Shown: positions 36,989 to 48,200, numbered from the stretch's first letter. The stretch is DNA of 64,000 nucleotides from Sulfurimonas sp. (GCF_023229025.1 NZ_JALOAA010000006.1:1-64000), one strand, 5' to 3'. Translations and numbers: made by a program. Notes: generated from the letters alone by a model not told the origin.

Positions 36989-39900
36989 TTACACTCTTTT
37001 TCTTAGAGAGTATAAAACAGGGATAATTAGCAGTGTTAAAATCGCAGAAGTTACTATGCCGCCTATCATAGGTGCTGCGATTCTCTGCATAACCTCGCTT
37101 CCGACTCCATCTATGTACATGATAGGAACTAGTCCGCCAAGAATTGCAAAAACGGTCATCAGTTTTGGTCTTAATCGTCCAGCCGAACCTCTCATGATAG
37201 CCTCTTTGTGTGATATATCTTTCTCCTGCAGGGCTTCATCAAGATATATAACCATCACTATAGCCGTCTCTGCCGCAACACCAAGGAGTGCTAAAAAGCC
37301 GACAATTACGGCAACAGAGAGATTAAATCCTAAAAAGTCAACATAGAGTAGTCCACCCAAAACGGCAAAGGGAAGAGTTGAGAAGACGATAAGTGAATTT
37401 TTTACATCTCCTAGCGCAAAATATATAAGTATAAAAATAGCAAAAACCACCATAGGAACTATAAAACTAAGCCTCTCTTTTGCAGACTCTAAGTACTCGC
37501 TTTGCCCTGCAAACTCATAGTAGTAACCCTTTGGGAGTTCGATATTTTCTAAAAGAGCTCTTGCTTCTTTTTTATACTCATCCACACTCACCTCGCTCTT
37601 TGGCGTGATGTAAACAAAGGAGACTTTCATCCCTTTTTCGCTCTTTATAACGCTTGGACCCTCGGTGTATTTTATATCTGCAAACATCTCTAGAGGTAAA
37701 AATCCTGATTTTGTTTTAACCTTTAGCGCTTTTATCTTCTTTATATCATCTCTTTGATCTGAAGCAACTCTCATTGAGATAGGGTGACGTTTGAGTCCAT
37801 CTATAAAGGTGCTCACACCCAACCCGCCTACTCCAAAGGAGATGGTATCTAGTATCTCCTGCTTTGAGAGGCCATATCTTGAGAGAGCATCTTGCTTTAT
37901 CTCAACATCTAAAAAGTAGCCGCTGTTTGATTTATCGGCAGAGACACTAAGTGTGAGCGGGCTTCTCTTTAGCCTCTGCTCCATTTGCGAGGATATCTCC
38001 TCTAATTTTTTATTGTCATCTCCGTAAAGTTTTATCCCCAAAGGCGTGCGAATCCCAGTTAAGAGCATATCTATTCTGCCGCGTATCGGGTATGTCCATG
38101 AGTTGATAAGCCCTTTTACTTCAAGCGCTTTGTTCATCTCATACATCAACTTCTCATAACTCATCCCCTCTCTCCAGAGAGATTCATCCTTAAATGTAAT
38201 GATACTCTCTATCATGGCTAAAGGAGCGGGGTCTGTTGCTGTATTTGCGCGACCTGCCTTGCCAAACACAGTATCAACTTCGGGAAAACTTTTTATAATC
38301 TTGTTTGTCTCTTGAGTCAACTCTTTGGCAAGCTCAACACTAAGTCCGTATGGAGTAACAGGCATATACATAAAGTCCTGCTCATTTAAAAGCGGCATAA
38401 ACTCCCATTTTTGAGAGTTATAAAGAGGGTATATATATGCCATGGCAGCCAAAGCTAAAACAATAACAAGATACTTTAACTTTAAAAATAGTTTTAGCAC
38501 AGGAGTATATAAAAATGTAAAAAAGCGGTTTATAGCACTATCTTGCTCTTTTTTTATCTCTCCCTTTAGTAGCAGTATCATCAAAACAGGCACCAAAGTA
38601 ATGGATAAAATAGCACCCACTAGCATCGCAAATGTTTTTGTATAAGCAAGTGGGGAGAAGAGCCTTGCTTCTTGTCCTTCTAGCGCAAAAACAGGTAAAA
38701 AGGAGACAACGATAAGGATAAGAGCAAAGAAGATAGGACGCCCAACCTGTTGTGAGGAGCCAATTATTATCTCAACTCTGCTTTTTGAACCGTCACTTCT
38801 GCTTAGATGTTTATGGGCATTTTCTATCATGATGATGGAAGCATCCACCATAGCGCCTATTGCGATGGCAATTCCTCCTAAACTCATAATATTTGAGCCT
38901 ATGTTAAAAAAGCTCATAAGCCAAAAACTAAGTAAAACAGTTAGCGGTAGAACAATGACTACAACCAAAGCACTCCTAAAATGAAAGAGAAACAGAGCAA
39001 TAATGATAATGACGATAATCGACTCTTCGATTAGCGTATTTTTAAGTGTGTTTATAGCTCTATCGATTAGTTTGCTTCTGTCATAAGCAGTAACAATCTC
39101 TACATCTGCGCTCTTTAGGGACTCTATCTTGGCTTTTATCTTTTTAATCACCTCATAGGTGTTCTCTTTGTAACGCACTAAGACTATACCGCCGACTACT
39201 TCGCCCTCTCCATTAAACTCGGCAACTCCGCGTCTTGGCTGTGGCACCAAAGAGAGTTCTCCTATATCGCTAAGCTTGAGAGGAACTACACCGTTTAACT
39301 TGAGTGTTATATTTTCTATATCTGCAATACTTGTGGCGTATCCGCGGGCTTGAACGATGTTTTCATAGCCGTTTTGTGAAATTACACCGCCGCCCATATC
39401 TTGATTGTTATTTTTTAGAGCTTTTGTTATTTCATTGATTCCGATGTTATACTTAACCATCTTATCTTGATCTACAAGCAGTTGGTAGTTCTTTACAAAC
39501 CCACCTACAGCCGCAACTTCGCTGACACCATCAACTCCTAGTAGTCCATACTTTAAGTAAAAATCCTGATAATCCCTAAGCTCGGCAAGATTAAGTTTGT
39601 CTGATTTTAGTATATATTGATACGCCCAACCTACACCCGTTGCATCGGGACCCATGCTCACTTTTGCATTTGATGGCAGAGTCGGCAAGATGGAGGAGAG
39701 CTGCTCTAGTATCCTGCTTCTTGCATCATATATATCGGTATCGTCTTTAAAGATGATATATATAAGTCCGTTTTCAAAACTACTCATCGCCCTGATAGTC
39801 TTGATGTTTGGCAACGACATCAAAGAGCTGATAAGCGGATAAGAGACCTGTTCTTCTATGATTTTAGGTGACTGTCCGGAGTAAGAGACTTGAAGAATCA

Positions 39901-40039
39901 CCTGCGGAGGCGAGAGGTCTGGCAGAGCATCGAGTGAGATATTTTTAAGACTATAAAGGCTTAAACCCGTCAATAATGCACAGAGTATAAGAACTAAAAA
40001 TATATTTTTAGCACTATAACCTATAATCTTCTCAATCAT
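36989..40039 (-). CDS. Heavy-metal RND efflux pump, CusA/CzcA family
   Basis: This roughly 1016-residue inner-membrane proton antiporter is the pump of a tripartite export system. It has twelve transmembrane helices in the RND layout and the HME-family block AIAIGAMVDASIIMIENAHKHL in TM4 with the proton-relay Asp. ATG 40039 (MIEKIIGYS) is the likely start; a GTG at 40057 is possible. It follows the adaptor gene almost directly. Adjacent Met/His-rich and CusB-like genes favour Cu(I)/Ag(I) over Zn/Co, but substrate is inferred. Confidence 0.92.
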   Translation of the reverse strand: MIEKIIGYSAKNIFLVLILCALLTGLSLYSLKNISLDALPDLSPPQVILQVSYSGQSPKIIEEQVSYPLISSLMSLPNIKTIRAMSSFENGLIYIIFKDDTDIYDARSRILEQLSSILPTLPSNAKVSMGPDATGVGWAYQYILKSDKLNLAELRDYQDFYLKYGLLGVDGVSEVAAVGGFVKNYQLLVDQDKMVKYNIGINEITKALKNNNQDMGGGVISQNGYENIVQARGYATSIADIENITLKLNGVVPLKLSDIGELSLVPQPRRGVAEFNGEGEVVGGIVLVRYKENTYEVIKKIKAKIESLKSADVEIVTAYDRSKLIDRAINTLKNTLIEESIIVIIIIALFLFHFRSALVVVIVLPLTVLLSFWLMSFFNIGSNIMSLGGIAIAIGAMVDASIIMIENAHKHLSRSDGSKSRVEIIIGSSQQVGRPIFFALILIVVSFLPVFALEGQEARLFSPLAYTKTFAMLVGAILSITLVPVLMILLLKGEIKKEQDSAINRFFTFLYTPVLKLFLKLKYLVIVLALAAMAYIYPLYNSQKWEFMPLLNEQDFMYMPVTPYGLSVELAKELTQETNKIIKSFPEVDTVFGKAGRANTATDPAPLAMIESIITFKDESLWREGMSYEKLMYEMNKALEVKGLINSWTYPIRGRIDMLLTGIRTPLGIKLYGDDNKKLEEISSQMEQRLKRSPLTLSVSADKSNSGYFLDVEIKQDALSRYGLSKQEILDTISFGVGGLGVSTFIDGLKRHPISMRVASDQRDDIKKIKALKVKTKSGFLPLEMFADIKYTEGPSVIKSEKGMKVSFVYITPKSEVSVDEYKKEARALLENIELPKGYYYEFAGQSEYLESAKERLSFIVPMVVFAIFILIYFALGDVKNSLIVFSTLPFAVLGGLLYVDFLGFNLSVAVIVGFLALLGVAAETAIVMVIYLDEALQEKDISHKEAIMRGSAGRLRPKLMTVFAILGGLVPIMYIDGVGSEVMQRIAAPMIGGIVTSAILTLLIIPVLYSLRKRV

Positions 40040-40043
40040 CTCA

Positions 40044-41009
40044 TCACCACTCTTCACTCATATATGAGCCGTTTGTTATAGCATCGCTATCAAGCAAAAA
40101 GAGCGCATTTTGAGCTACTTCGCTACTCTCGTCTAAACCGTGAAGTATCCGGTAGTACCCGCCGATATATTTAGCTCCCACCTCTCTTGGCTCATACTCA
40201 CTTTGAGAGATTTTTACAAAGACATAAAACTTATCTGCTCTTTTTATCACGGCATCCTTTGGAAGTGTGAGCGCTTTGCTTACTTTTTTGCTAAAACTCA
40301 CCTTTGCAAACATATCCGGAAATATCTTAGAGTTAAAATTTTTAACACTCATCCTAACATCAAAGGTTAGATTCTCTTTGTTCATTTTTGGATAAATTTT
40401 ATCTACTTTTGCAGCGATAGGCTCGCTTAAACCCTCCACATCTATAAGTGCGTTCATGCCCTTATATACAAACTCTATATCCTTTTGATACACCTTGGCA
40501 ACAACCCACATCAAGGAGTCATCTACGATACGCAAGAGTGTTGTGCCGGCTTTTGCATAAGAGCCTTCATAAATATTTTTTTGGATGATTTTTCCGCTAT
40601 ATTTGCTATAAAAAGGGATAGCCGCATCTTTTGAAGCGATTGCTTTTTCTTCAACTTCATAGAGCTTTAACTTCTGCAAAATTGTTGCATTTAGCGTTTG
40701 GAGATTTTTTGTACTCTCAAGCTCTTTTTTTAAGGTATATATCTCTTTGGAGTAGATATCAAAGAGTCTCTGCCCCTTTTTAACGCTCTTATAGAGCTCA
40801 TTTGCCTCAAGATTCTCAATATTTCCATCAAATCGCAATACAACCTCATAGATTTTTTGCTCATCATAAGCGGTTGTTGCATAGTAGCTTTTAGTTATTT
40901 TTTGCATCTGCATTTTAGGCTTAATAATCTCAACATTAAAAGCCTGCTCAAATGTTTTTGAGTGCGCTAAAGTAGATATCAAAAGAATTAAAAGTAGCGT
41001 TTTCATCAT
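40044..41009 (-). CDS. Efflux RND periplasmic adaptor (CusB-like)
   Basis: The 321-residue protein has a signal peptide (MMKTLLLILLISTLAHS) and the membrane-fusion-protein layout: half-lipoyl segments around a short helical hairpin, FYSKYSGKIIQKNIYEGSYAKAG and LRIVDDSLMWVVAKVYQKDI, then beta-barrel regions. CusB-type adaptors link the RND pump to the outer-membrane channel and pass metal to it. It overlaps the TolC-like gene by 4 bp. Confidence 0.88.
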   Translation of the reverse strand: MMKTLLLILLISTLAHSKTFEQAFNVEIIKPKMQMQKITKSYYATTAYDEQKIYEVVLRFDGNIENLEANELYKSVKKGQRLFDIYSKEIYTLKKELESTKNLQTLNATILQKLKLYEVEEKAIASKDAAIPFYSKYSGKIIQKNIYEGSYAKAGTTLLRIVDDSLMWVVAKVYQKDIEFVYKGMNALIDVEGLSEPIAAKVDKIYPKMNKENLTFDVRMSVKNFNSKIFPDMFAKVSFSKKVSKALTLPKDAVIKRADKFYVFVKISQSEYEPREVGAKYIGGYYRILHGLDESSEVAQNALFLLDSDAITNGSYMSEEW

Positions 41010-42181
41010 ATACTCTCTTTCGTGATATAAAAAAGCTCCAAGAGAGCAGTTTTTATCTCTAGTTTATATTTTAGTCTCTCTATCTCTAAATCAAGCAGTA
41101 GATTCTCATTTTCTATATTTTTTTCAAGCGTAATGCTGTTTTTGATATTTGCATTTTCATACTCTCGCAGCTCCCTATACCTCTTTATAATAGCATCAAG
41201 ATTTTGGACTCTTTTACTTAAGTGCTCTACTCTTTCAAGATTGTTATCAAAAACCATAATGCTATTTTGCAGATAGTTTTGCGTGTTTTGAAGGCTCTCT
41301 TGTTTTAGGTAGCGTGTTTTTCTAACTTTTGCATCTTCCGTGCCGTAAATCGGGAGTGCAAAAGATGTTGATACAGAGAGGTAGTCATCAAACTTTTCAC
41401 GATAGTTGTAGCTAGCAGAGAGGGTTATGTTTGAGTATTTGCTTCTCTGCTCAAGCTTTGCAATAATCTCTAACTGCCTGCTTTTTAACTCTAAAATCTT
41501 ATATTTTGGGGATTTTTTTATCTCTTCTTTGGCAAACTCTTCACTAATTTGCACTTTTTTTACATCAGTAAAATCCTGATTTGCCAGATATTTAAACTCA
41601 TTTTTAGCCTTTTGCACACTCTCTTGAAGCTCTAAAATTCTATCTTCTACTAAAAAAATATCCTTTTGCAGTAAGACGCTTTTTTTAAACCCATCTTGAG
41701 TGTCAATGCTACTCTCATAGTAGTTTTGCAATATCTCGAGATTTGCCTTTTTTTGCTCCAAAGAGTCTAAAAGAGTTGAAAATGTAGCCACCTTCTCCAC
41801 AGCTAAAGCCATCTTTTTATATAAATCGAGCTTCAAATCTTCTAACTCATACTCCAAAATAAGAGTATCAGCTCTAAGTATTGCCTCTTTAATTTCAAGC
41901 TTGCCAAAGGTTTCAAACTCCTGCGAGATTCCTACAAATAGTGTCTGCATAGATTCAACATCTCTTTTTAAAAAGTTCTCATTTAAAAGTAAATCATTAG
42001 CTCCTATTGAGATAACGGGGTTTTTATATACCGCTTCGCCTCTTATAGCCTCATGTGAGGCTAAAATCTTCTCTTGCTTTGCACGCAAAAGAGGCGACTT
42101 AAGCACTGCCTTTTGGAAAACTTCGCTAAACTCGGCACCAAAACATAGTAGCGGAGCTAAAAAAAGAGTTAAAATCCTCAT
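41006..42181 (-). CDS. TolC-family outer-membrane efflux protein
   Basis: The 391-residue protein has a signal peptide (MRILTLFLAPLLCFGAEF) and long amphipathic coiled-coil helices in two repeats, as in TolC/CusC. It would form the outer-membrane channel for the adjacent pump. It lies 10 bp after the small metal-binding-type gene and overlaps the adaptor gene by 4 bp. Confidence 0.88.
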   Translation of the reverse strand: MRILTLFLAPLLCFGAEFSEVFQKAVLKSPLLRAKQEKILASHEAIRGEAVYKNPVISIGANDLLLNENFLKRDVESMQTLFVGISQEFETFGKLEIKEAILRADTLILEYELEDLKLDLYKKMALAVEKVATFSTLLDSLEQKKANLEILQNYYESSIDTQDGFKKSVLLQKDIFLVEDRILELQESVQKAKNEFKYLANQDFTDVKKVQISEEFAKEEIKKSPKYKILELKSRQLEIIAKLEQRSKYSNITLSASYNYREKFDDYLSVSTSFALPIYGTEDAKVRKTRYLKQESLQNTQNYLQNSIMVFDNNLERVEHLSKRVQNLDAIIKRYRELREYENANIKNSITLEKNIENENLLLDLEIERLKYKLEIKTALLELFYITKESI

Positions 42182-42191
42182 GCAAATCCCC

Positions 42192-42602
42192 TTAATGATG
42201 ATGCGCCGAAGAAGCCTGTCCTAGATTAGCACTGCCTCTGTATTTATAATCTTTACCCTGCTCATCTTTGATAAATACTTGATACTGCCAAGTTCCATCC
42301 ATAGCAAAGTTTACATCACATTCAAAATAATTTTGCACTTTTTTACAAATATCTTTAGACTCCATGTAAGGCATTCCGGGCATCTCAGGCATAAAAAACT
42401 TAATACGAACATCATTAGCCGCAACACTTGCTCCATCATGAGAGCCTTTTTTTATCTCTACTTTGATTTTGTTTTGTCCTTGGCTAAGCACCTTATCACT
42501 TGAGAGCATCACATGTAAGTCACCACTCATTCCCATATCCATAAATCCGCCTGCAAAAGAGAGGCTTGCACATAACAGCATTGAAGCTATAAACTTTTTC
42601 AT
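42192..42602 (-). CDS. Periplasmic Met/His-rich FixH/YtkA-like protein
   Basis: The 136-residue protein has a signal peptide (MKKFIASMLLCASLSFAGG), an immunoglobulin-like YtkA/FixH-type core, methionine-rich patches (FMDMGMSGDLHVM, FMPEMPGMPYM) and a C-terminal HHH. These residues suit Cu(I) or Ag(I) binding, so it is probably a periplasmic metal chaperone for the pump. It heads the six-gene efflux/two-component operon. Confidence 0.75.
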   Translation of the reverse strand: MKKFIASMLLCASLSFAGGFMDMGMSGDLHVMLSSDKVLSQGQNKIKVEIKKGSHDGASVAANDVRIKFFMPEMPGMPYMESKDICKKVQNYFECDVNFAMDGTWQYQVFIKDEQGKDYKYRGSANLGQASSAHHH

Positions 42603-42693
42603 AACTCTTACTCCTTTTTTTTGAAGTATATACTCTTTGGCGTGTAGTAATCGTGTAGTTTATTTTCTTTACTGTCTGTATATAAAAGTTTGG

Positions 42694-42699
42694 TATAAT
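42694..42699 (+). promoter_or_regulatory. -10 box of ssrA
   Basis: TATAAT at 42694-42699 lies nine bases before the mature tmRNA 5' end, so the transcript is probably short at the 5' side. Confidence 0.6.
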
Positions 42700-42708
42700 T
42701 ACACTCAT

Positions 42709-43084
42709 GGGGCTGACCTGGTTTCGACGGGATCAAGTAGCTTCTAACTGCATGTCGGACTGAGCATTTCCGTTACGCGGCTCAACTTGCTTAAACGCAA
42801 ACAATACAAATTACCGCCCAGCTTACGCAGTAGCATAAGTTTCAACCCCTCGCAAGAGGTGGGCTGCTTCACTTAGTGACTCTAGATAGCTAGGATTTGA
42901 AGTATAACCCTTATGTAGATATATTTTACGTCTGTCTCGAGCGTAAAGCGAACCTAAGAGGCTCGTCTTGTGTAGCTTTGCAAGTTGTGTGAAGCAAGAT
43001 TAAACTTTAACGACTTTACTAAACATGTAGACGTTAGGAGTAGCGTGGTTTCGGACTGGAGTTCGATCCTCCACAGCTCCACCA
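42709..43084 (+). ncRNA. ssrA: tmRNA
   Basis: The transcript starts GGGGCTGACC and ends TTCGATCCTCCACAGCTCC plus ACCA, so the tRNA-like acceptor stem (GGGGCTG with CAGCTCC) and encoded CCA are present. The tag reading frame at 42797-42838 encodes ANNTNYRPAYAVA and TAA, close to other epsilonproteobacterial tags. It rescues stalled ribosomes with SmpB. Confidence 0.97.
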
Positions 43085-43099
43085 ATCACAACAAATAAA

Positions 43100-43921
43100 T
43101 CAATCTTTTCCGATATTAAATATCCCTTTTATAAAGTAGTACAAAACAAATAAAAAGGCAAGTGGCAGAAGCATTGTCTGAAATATAAATACGGTTATAA
43201 GGTCAACAATATATTCACTAGAACTATCAGCTGCATTTTGATACTCCGCTATTTTTTTATCATAATAATCTGAGCCGAATTTTTCAACTACTTTATCAAA
43301 AAAAGAGCTCTCTTGCTTTTGTCCAATGGTCTCGTTTGTTACTCTACTTACCTCTTCTTTTGTCTTAATGATATTTTGGTTTAGTATCTCTATGTTATAT
43401 TGAGGCTTGACGAAGTTATCATAAGCTAGTTCATTTACAAATCCCATAAACGGTATAGCAAATCTCAAAAAAATCAAAACTATTGTTACCTTAAAGAACA
43501 GAGACCTTGCCTTCTCATCCTTTTTGAATCTAAAAAAAAGCCAGATATTTAAAATAATTAGAGAAGTAGCCAAGATTATATTATAGAGTTTGCTTGTCAC
43601 AATTGCCATCAATATTTTTTGAATACCCAAAGAAGTCATGCTAGCGAGCATTACAACAGAAAACTGCTCAATAAGATCGTTAATGGGATCTAATATTTCA
43701 CCAATAGTTACCGTTAAAAAAGGGAGATTAACCTCTGTTCCCTGAGCGAGCGATATAACCGCATTTAAAGCTTTTGCGCTACCAAATACTACTATTGCCT
43801 GAGCCAAAGACTCATCTATTAGCTCTTTTGCTTTTATATCTATGGCAAAAGTAAAGGCTAGTATCATAATTACAATGCTAAAGATTACGATAACTATCTT
43901 ATTCCACTCTTTGCAAATCAT
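43100..43921 (-). CDS. Integral membrane protein of unknown function
   Basis: I do not recognise this 273-residue protein. It has about five hydrophobic segments (roughly 8-28, 85-105, 110-130, 142-165 and 240-265) and a long soluble coiled-coil-like region around 170-235 (KTKEEVSRVTNETIGQKQE). The soluble part is probably periplasmic or cytosolic between the fourth and fifth helices. It begins next to tmRNA and has no obvious operon partner. Confidence 0.7.
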   Translation of the reverse strand: MICKEWNKIVIVIFSIVIMILAFTFAIDIKAKELIDESLAQAIVVFGSAKALNAVISLAQGTEVNLPFLTVTIGEILDPINDLIEQFSVVMLASMTSLGIQKILMAIVTSKLYNIILATSLIILNIWLFFRFKKDEKARSLFFKVTIVLIFLRFAIPFMGFVNELAYDNFVKPQYNIEILNQNIIKTKEEVSRVTNETIGQKQESSFFDKVVEKFGSDYYDKKIAEYQNAADSSSEYIVDLITVFIFQTMLLPLAFLFVLYYFIKGIFNIGKD

Positions 43922-44026
43922 ACTCTCACTTTAAAATAATATTTTTCTTAATTGTAGCACATAAAAAATGATTCTATATCCTTCATCGTTGTATTGCATA
44001 AACACATATGTGTTATCATTCTTAGT

Positions 44027-44836
44027 ATGAATAGTAAAAAATATTTATCATCCATTGGTATTGAGAATAAAATAGAAACTCTTAGTGACATAGAGTTGTT
44101 AATTAAAAGTCATATTAGTACATTTGCGTTTAGTAGTATCTCTGTACTACTTAAAAAAGAGCTCTCATTAGATTTATCTGATATTTTACAAAGATTCATT
44201 GATAAGAAGGCAGGCGGTTACTGTTTTGAGCACAACAAAATCATGTATGAAACACTTAAATCACATGGGTTTGAAGTTAAATCTATTTTTGGTAGAGTCC
44301 TAAACAACAGAAAAGATATTACTCCCCCTAAGACACATCGCTTTAATCTTTTAAAGTATAGAGGTGAAGAGTACATTATTGATGTTGGGTTTGGATATAT
44401 GTCCCCATCAAAACCTATAAAATTTGGCAATACTCCCACAAAAGCAACTTTAGATAAATCATACATTATAAAAAATATAAATAATTCATCATATGAACTT
44501 CAGATAATAACTGAAAATGCTCCCTATATCCTTTATTCATTTGATCTTCAAAACTATAATGAAATTGATTTTGAAGTAGGGCATTTTTATTCCCATAAGC
44601 ATCCGGAGGCAGTTTTTGTGAATAATTTAGTGTTGTCACTCATTAAAGAAAATGAGATACTTTCATTGAGAAACAATAGTTTTCAAAAACTATCTAAAGA
44701 TAAAAAAGAGGAACTGATTATTGATAGTGTTGATAAATTTAAATATATATTAGAATCAGACTTTAATTACTCTTTGAATGAAGATGATGCAGATTTTTTA
44801 TACAAAAATTTTGTGGAAAAATTGACTCGTGATTAG
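44027..44836 (+). CDS. nat: Arylamine N-acetyltransferase
   Basis: NAT enzymes transfer acetyl groups from acetyl-CoA to arylamines and hydrazines. From the ATG at 44027 (269 residues; an upstream ATG at 43994 is less likely) the catalytic triad appears as Cys in GGYCFEHN, His in KTHRFNLL and Asp in IIDVGFG. The order and spacing match the family. The gene stands alone. Confidence 0.88.
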   Translation: MNSKKYLSSIGIENKIETLSDIELLIKSHISTFAFSSISVLLKKELSLDLSDILQRFIDKKAGGYCFEHNKIMYETLKSHGFEVKSIFGRVLNNRKDITPPKTHRFNLLKYRGEEYIIDVGFGYMSPSKPIKFGNTPTKATLDKSYIIKNINNSSYELQIITENAPYILYSFDLQNYNEIDFEVGHFYSHKHPEAVFVNNLVLSLIKENEILSLRNNSFQKLSKDKKEELIIDSVDKFKYILESDFNYSLNEDDADFLYKNFVEKLTRD

Positions 44837-44848
44837 AGAATCGTAGTT

Positions 44849-44877
44849 TAAAAATCGCACCCTATTTAGGGTACGAT
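44849..44877 (-). terminator. groESL intrinsic terminator
   Basis: On the minus strand ATCG-T-ACCCTA pairs with TAGGGT-G-CGAT (44877-44854), followed by TTTTT (44854-44850). It lies 34 bp past the groEL stop. Confidence 0.75.
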
Positions 44878-44910
44878 TAATAGAAAATTTATAACATAGT
44901 CAAAGAGTGA

Positions 44911-46572
<1,662 letters not shown>

Positions 46573-46577
46573 TTAGT

Positions 46578-46841
46578 TTATTTTTTTATGATTCCAAAAA
46601 TATCTTCAGTCTCTAAAACTAGAAACTTCTCGCCATCAAGCGAAATTTCACTACCGGAAAACTTTCCAAAAACGACTAAGTCCCCGCACTTAACTTCGCT
46701 TACTTCGGAGCTAACAGCCACCACTTCGCCTTTTGAAGGCTTCTCTTGTGCATTATCAGGAATAATAATACCACTACTCGTAGTATTTGCCTCTTCTACT
46801 CTTTTTACTAGGACTCTTTTGCCTAATGGTTGAAAATTCAT
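46578..46841 (-). CDS. groES: Co-chaperonin GroES
   Basis: This 87-residue lid subunit contains [16 protein letters not shown], the mobile loop [16 protein letters not shown] and the GEVVAVS core. It is the first gene of the groESL operon, with a clear promoter upstream. Confidence 0.98.
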   Translation of the reverse strand: MNFQPLGKRVLVKRVEEANTTSSGIIIPDNAQEKPSKGEVVAVSSEVSEVKCGDLVVFGKFSGSEISLDGEKFLVLETEDIFGIIKK

Positions 46842-46875
46842 TTAAACTCCTTAAATAATATGATTTACGAGCGCA

Positions 46876-46904
46876 ATATTACAAAAAAAAGGTAACAAAG
46901 TCAA
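46876..46904 (-). promoter_or_regulatory. groESL sigma70 promoter
   Basis: On the minus strand TTGACT (46904-46899) and TAATAT (46881-46876) are spaced by 17 bp. The start point would be near 46869, giving a leader of about 28 nt. Confidence 0.7.
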
Positions 46905-46919
46905 CATCTTTAGTTGACT
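46899..46919. promoter_or_regulatory. 7-7-7 inverted repeat over the groESL -35 box
   Basis: AGTCAAC-N7-GTTGACT overlaps the -35 box. The arm and spacer lengths resemble the HAIR element bound by HspR, though the arm sequence differs. No CIRCE (TTAGCACTC) sequence is seen, so HrcA control is not evident. Confidence 0.4.
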
Positions 46920-47071
46920 ACACTAAACTTTTCTTATTAATTATAGTCAATGTTTTTGATATTAATCTATTTTTTTACTTTTTGGATTATCTTTGTACTT
47001 TTTGATTGGCTTTTTTAACTTCTTAGCTTATTTAAAGTTTTAAAGAAGTATAATTCTGCCTCTTAAAAGAT

Positions 47072-47148
47072 GTCAGGGTAGCTCAGCTGGTTAGAGCGCT
47101 GGTCTCATAAGCCGGAGGTCGAGAGTTCAAGTCTCTCCTTTGACACCA
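47072..47148 (+). tRNA. tRNA with CAT anticodon (Met, elongator type; Ile2 possible)
   Basis: The 77-nt cloverleaf GTCAGGG...CTTTGAC-A-CCA has anticodon loop CTCATAA. The acceptor stem pairs fully with two G-T pairs. It lacks initiator features. A CAT tRNA could be elongator Met or lysidine-modified Ile2; sequence alone does not settle it. Confidence 0.9.
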
Positions 47149-47170
47149 TTTTTTAAGACTCTTCAAATAT

Positions 47171-47245
47171 TCCGGATTAGCTCAGCGGTAGAGTAGGTGA
47201 CTGTTAATCACTTGGTCACTGGTTCGAATCCAGTATCCGGAGCCA
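47171..47245 (+). tRNA. tRNA-Asn (GTT)
   Basis: The 75-nt cloverleaf TCCGGAT...ATCCGGA-G-CCA has anticodon loop CTGTTAA (GTT), an encoded CCA and the TTCGAAT T-loop. Confidence 0.97.
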
Positions 47246-47292
47246 TTTATATATCAATATTTAACGACGAAAATCAAATCTATTACAACGAT

Positions 47293-47496
47293 TTAAACAA
47301 CCTCTATCTTTACATCGGCTATCTCTATAGTATCTCCACAAACAATTTTTGCTCTTTTTCTAAGTTCAATCTCACCGTTTCTTTTTACATGTCCATCAGC
47401 TATAATCATTTTTGCCTCTGCTCCGCTGTCAACTAAATCCAAAACTTTTAGAAGCTTGTAGAGTTCTATGAACTCATCTTTTAACTCATACTTCAT
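47293..47496 (-). CDS. Small S4-domain RNA-binding protein
   Basis: The 67-residue protein is almost entirely an S4/YbcJ-like fold: FIELYKLLKVLDLVDSGAEAK, IIADGHVKRNGEIELRKRAKI and a C-terminal beta strand. Such proteins bind structured RNA, often rRNA. Its specific role is unknown. Confidence 0.85.
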   Translation of the reverse strand: MKYELKDEFIELYKLLKVLDLVDSGAEAKMIIADGHVKRNGEIELRKRAKIVCGDTIEIADVKIEVV

Positions 47497-47561
47497 GCTC
47501 TTTTTCCTTTTTTGTGTGAAATAGTATCAGACAACTCTGATATTTCAACACAAAATCAGCA

Positions 47562-48104
47562 TTAAACACCCTCATCTATTATTGAAAATCCAAGATCATA
47601 CATAGCTTTGTCAACCATCTCTATAGCTTTTGCCATAGTTTTTTGTGAAATTTCCGGAAGTTCCCCTCCCCACATAGCTTCTGCTTCTTTAAACCCCTGA
47701 ATCATCCCTTCACGCCCTGCACGAAATCTACTCTCATCATTACCTGCCCCGTTTATGACAAACTCAGCTATTCTAGTAGAGGTCTTATCTATGCCAAAAA
47801 AACCATCTTCGCTTACAAGCTCTGATGCCTCCTCTTTTGAGAGTTGAGCAATCGGTTTTCCATCATATCCAATGCTTGTTAAAAAATTTCCAAACTCCTC
47901 ATGCTGTTTTTTAAAAAGGTCATCCTCTTTGGAGATACCACCTTGTATAGCAGTCGAATTAAAAGCTACAGCATTTGCATTTTGTCTTATCTGTTCTCTA
48001 ATCTCTGATGCCTCATCTTTTGTAAGCTTCTGGGTAAAAAGAGGTTTAATCTCTATACTTTTTTTTGCAGGCTCAAAAACCTGACTATTTGAAGATATTT
48101 GCAT
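47562..48104 (-). CDS. Hypothetical protein of the 'hydrogenase-4 component G' annotation type
   Basis: The 180-residue soluble protein has low-complexity N-terminal sequence (MQISSNSQVFEPAKKS) and an acidic helical middle (KLTKDEASEIREQIRQNA). Epsilonproteobacterial homologues are sometimes labelled hydrogenase-4 component G; nothing here supports a hydrogenase link. The function is unknown. Confidence 0.6.
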   Translation of the reverse strand: MQISSNSQVFEPAKKSIEIKPLFTQKLTKDEASEIREQIRQNANAVAFNSTAIQGGISKEDDLFKKQHEEFGNFLTSIGYDGKPIAQLSKEEASELVSEDGFFGIDKTSTRIAEFVINGAGNDESRFRAGREGMIQGFKEAEAMWGGELPEISQKTMAKAIEMVDKAMYDLGFSIIDEGV

Positions 48105-48200
48105 TGCAAACTCCTTTGCATTATTTACACATTATAAATCGGCTAAATCCATTTATTGTGTAAAGTTTAAAAATTTGTATGTAAAAATAAAAACTTTTGA

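Noticed and set aside
46842..47071. CIRCE operator for HrcA upstream of groES
   Set aside because: No TTAGCACTC-type arms were found; only the different AGTCAAC palindrome is present.
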